The notes under the pieces were generated by a model, which was not told the DNA's origin, did no database searches, and was given only the letters and a program-made list of their open reading frames with translations. From the NCBI GenBank assembly GCA_037953745.1, contig JBAKBP010012322.1, positions 1-64,000 on the forward strand: DNA of 64,000 nucleotides, given 5' to 3'. Source of the DNA: Lithodes maja. Lineage: Eukaryota > Arthropoda > Malacostraca > Decapoda > Lithodidae. Positions within the stretch are counted from its first letter, which is position 1. Every line of letters starts with the position of its first letter. This document shows, one piece after another, positions 61,506 to 64,000 of the stretch. A program made the translations under genes and the position numbers.

Positions 61506-64000
61506 TTCTGAGAGGTAGAGAGAGAGCTAGCCAAAACTAGGATCGCTAAGAAATAAAATTGACTTGACCAAAATATTATTTTCTCAAAAAATATTTTCTG
61601 AGAGGTAGTGAGACCTAGCGTTTCAGAGTAGACACAAAGCGGTGTTTAGATCCTCTAAAACTAGGCTAGCTAAGACATAAGATGTAGGCACAAAGCGGTG
61701 TTTACATCCCCAAAAACTAGGATAGTTAAGAAATAAGATTGACTTGACCAAAATATTATTTTCTCAAAAAAGTATTTTCTGAGAGGTAGAGAGAGCTAGC
61801 GTTTCAGAGTAGACACAAAGCGGTGTTTAGGTCCCCTAAAACTAGGCTAGCTAAGACATAAGATGTAGACACAAAGCGGTGTTTAGATTCCCCAAAACTA
61901 GGATAGCTAAGAAATAAGATTGACTTGACCAAAATATTACTTTCCCAAAAAAATATTTTCTGAGAGGTAGAGAGATCTAGCGTTTCAGAGTAGACACAAA
62001 GCGGTGTTCAGATCCCCTAAAACTAGGCTAGCTAAGACAAAAGATTGACTTGACCAATATATTATTTTCTCAAAAAAAAAATCTGACAGGTAGAGAGAGC
62101 TACAGTAGCGTTTCATAGTAGACAGAAAGCGGTGTTTAGATCCCCTACAACTAGGCTAGCTAAGACATAAGATTGGCTTAACCAAAATATTATTTTCTCA
62201 AAAAATATTTTCAAGAGGTAGAGAGAGCTAGCGTTTCAGAGTAGACACAAGTGGTGTTTAGATCCCCTAAAACTAGGCTAGCTAACACATAAAATGTAGA
62301 CACAAAGCGGTGTTTAGATCCCCAAACACTAGGATAGCTAAGAAAAAAGATTGACTTGACCAAAATATTATTTTCTCAACAAATATTTTCTGAGAGGTAG
62401 AGAGAGCTAGCGTTTCAGAGTAGACACAAAGTGGTGTTTAGGTCCCCCACAACTAGGATAGCTAAGAAATAAGATTGACTTGACCAAAATATTATTTTCT
62501 CAAAAAATATATTCTGAGAGGTAGAGAGAGCTAGCGTTTCAGAGTAGACACAAGCGGTGTTTAGATTCCCTAAAACTAGGCTAGCTAAGACATAAGATGT
62601 AGACACAAAGCGGTGTTTAGATACCCCTAAACTAGGATAGCTAAGAAATAAGATTGACTTGACCAAAATATTATTTTCTCAACAAATATTTTCTGAGAGG
62701 TAGAGAGACCTAGCGTTTAAAATAGGCTAGCTAAGACATAAGATGTAGACACAAAGCGATTTTTAGATCCCCCAAAACTAAGATAGTTGAGAAATAAGAT
62801 TGACTTGACCAAAATATTTTTTTCTCAACAACAAAAATTTGAGAGGTAGAGAGAGCTAGCGTTTCAGAGTAGACACAAAGTGGTGTTTAGATCCCCTAAA
62901 ACTAGGCTAGCTAAGAAATAAGATTGACTTGACCAAAATATTATTTTCTGAAAAAATATTTTCTGAGAGGTAGAGAGAGCTAGCGTTTCAGAGTAGACAC
63001 AGAGTGGTATTTAGATCCCCTAAAACTAGGCTAGCTAAGACAAAAGATTGACTTGACCAAAATATTATTTTCTCAAAAAAAAAATTCTGAGAGGTAGAGA
63101 GAGCTAGGCGTTTCAGAGTAGATACAAAGCGGTGATTAGATCCCCCAAAACTAGGAGAGCTAAGAAATAAGATTGACTTGACCAAAATATTATTTTCTCA
63201 AAAAATATTTTCTGAGAGGTAGAGAGAGCTAGCATTTCAGAGTAGACACAAAGAGGTGTTTAGATCCCCTAAAAGTAGGCTAGCTAAGACATAGGATGTA
63301 GACACAAAGCGGTGTTTAGATCCCCCAAAACTAGGATAGATAAGAAATATGATTGACTTGACCAAAATATAATTTTCTCAACAAATATTTTCTGAGAGGT
63401 AGAGAAAGCTAGCGTTTCACAGTAAACACAAAGCGGTGTTTAGATCCCTCAAAACTAGGTTAGCTAAGAAATAAGATTGACTTGACCAAAATATTATTTT
63501 CTCAAAACATATTTTCTGAGAGGTAGAGAGCTAGCGTTTCAGATTAGACACAAAGCGGTGTTTAGATCCCCTAAAACTAAGCTAGCTAAGACATAAGATT
63601 TAGACACAAAGTGGTGTTTAAATCCCCAAAAACTAGGATAGCTAAGAAATAAGATTTAATTGACCAAAATATTATTTTCTCAACAAATATTTTCTGAGAC
63701 GTAGAGAGAGCTAGCGTTTCAGAGTAAACACAAAGCGGTGTTTAGATCCGCTAAAATTAGGCTAGCTAAGACATAAGATGTAGACACAAAGCGGTGTTTA
63801 GATCCCCCAAAACTAGGATAGCTAAGAAATAAGATTTTCTTGACCAAAATATTATTTTCTCAAAAAAAAAAAATCTGAGAGGTAGAGAGAGCTAGCGTTT
63901 CAGAGTAGATACAAAGCGGTGTTTAGATCCCCTAAAACTAGGCTAGCTAAGACATAAGATATAGACACAAAGCGGTGTTTAGATCCCCCAAAACTAGGAT
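61506..64000 (+). repeat. Satellite block at right edge, more diverged units
   Basis: Satellite only, still unbroken at the window edge. Units from about 61.9 to 63.0 kb hold more private changes than elsewhere (CTGACAGGTAG, GATTGGCTTAACC, GTTGAGAAATAAG, CAACAACAAAAATTTG, and a partial unit at 62715 with TAGCGTTTAAAATAGGC). From about 63500 the order matches 49.6-50.1 kb. Open frames at 62415-62666 and 62988-63185 (minus) are stop-free runs in repeats. Confidence 0.92.

Larger units (their letters stand above)
1..64000. repeat. Tandem satellite array, 180-bp modular monomer with 124-bp short units
   Basis: The whole window, apart from six short inserts, is one satellite family in a single orientation. 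Successive GTAGACACAAAGCGGTG landmarks are spaced 54+70+54+2 = 180 bp (block A, spacer, block B, AT linker), or 124 bp where one 54-bp block is missing. Block A carries CCCCCAAAACTAGGATAGC and ends AAGAAATAAG; block B carries CCCCTAAAACTAGGCTAGC and ends AAGACATAAG. The spacer begins ATTGACTTGACC and ends GAGAGCTAGCGTTTCAGA. Unit order and private variants recur at several larger scales, so this is a higher-order-repeat satellite. I do not recognise the family by name. No gene-like composition or conserved protein was seen outside or inside it. Confidence 0.97.

Noticed and set aside
1..64000. CRISPR array
   Set aside because: Repeats are 54-180 bp and the intervening sequence is itself repeated, not unique spacers. 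No cas genes are present.
1..64000. CENP-B box (TTCGNNNNANNCGGG)
   Set aside because: The consensus monomer has no TTCG. The CTACGAAAT variants (TTTCGTAGC on minus) and the TTCGG in the insert do not fit the rest of the motif. This was checked by eye on the main variants only.

Overview
The window is non-coding eukaryotic satellite DNA from end to end. I find no gene for any protein, tRNA or rRNA. The sequence is an A+T-rich, head-to-tail tandem array whose full unit is 180 bp. The unit is modular: a 54-bp block A, a 70-bp AT-rich spacer, a second 54-bp block B that is a close relative of A, and a 2-bp linker (54+70+54+2). Many units are a shorter 124-bp form (54+70) with one 54-bp block missing. 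All units lie in the same orientation.

The only non-satellite sequence is a G+C- and CpG-rich insert of 417-420 bp, present six times (1655-2071, 6733-7149, 15292-15711, 23743-24159, 29665-30081, 38349-38768). On the minus strand it ends in an (AAC)7-8 tail. It is bounded by an 11-bp direct repeat, AATCTGAGAGG, made from the satellite spacer, which is the signature of a retroposon inserted by target-primed reverse transcription. All six copies share the same site, duplication and left flank, so one insertion was later multiplied by expansion of the array. I cannot name the element family.

Above the monomer there is a nested higher-order structure. (1) A 15.5-kb block at 2207-17681 recurs at 25263-40738 with very few base differences, but with gains and losses of whole units. 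(2) 1-2248 recurs at 5079-7326 and again at 28011 onward. (3) A 2,292-bp tandem duplication occupies 43252-47793. (4) A roughly 5-kb block at 47975-53035 recurs at 55637-60854. (5) Local tandem duplications of 539, 609-612, 667 and about 742 bp are sums of 180- and 124-bp units, to within a few bases. The region right of 38.8 kb has no insert, but repeatedly carries junctions where the left and right flanks of the insert are joined without it.

The organism is a eukaryote. Recurrent CG to TG or CA changes in both insert and satellite suggest a cytosine-methylated germline. Together with the CpG-rich retroposon, this makes a vertebrate the most likely source, though a plant is not excluded. A pericentromeric, centromeric or other heterochromatic location is plausible, but the sequence does not prove it.
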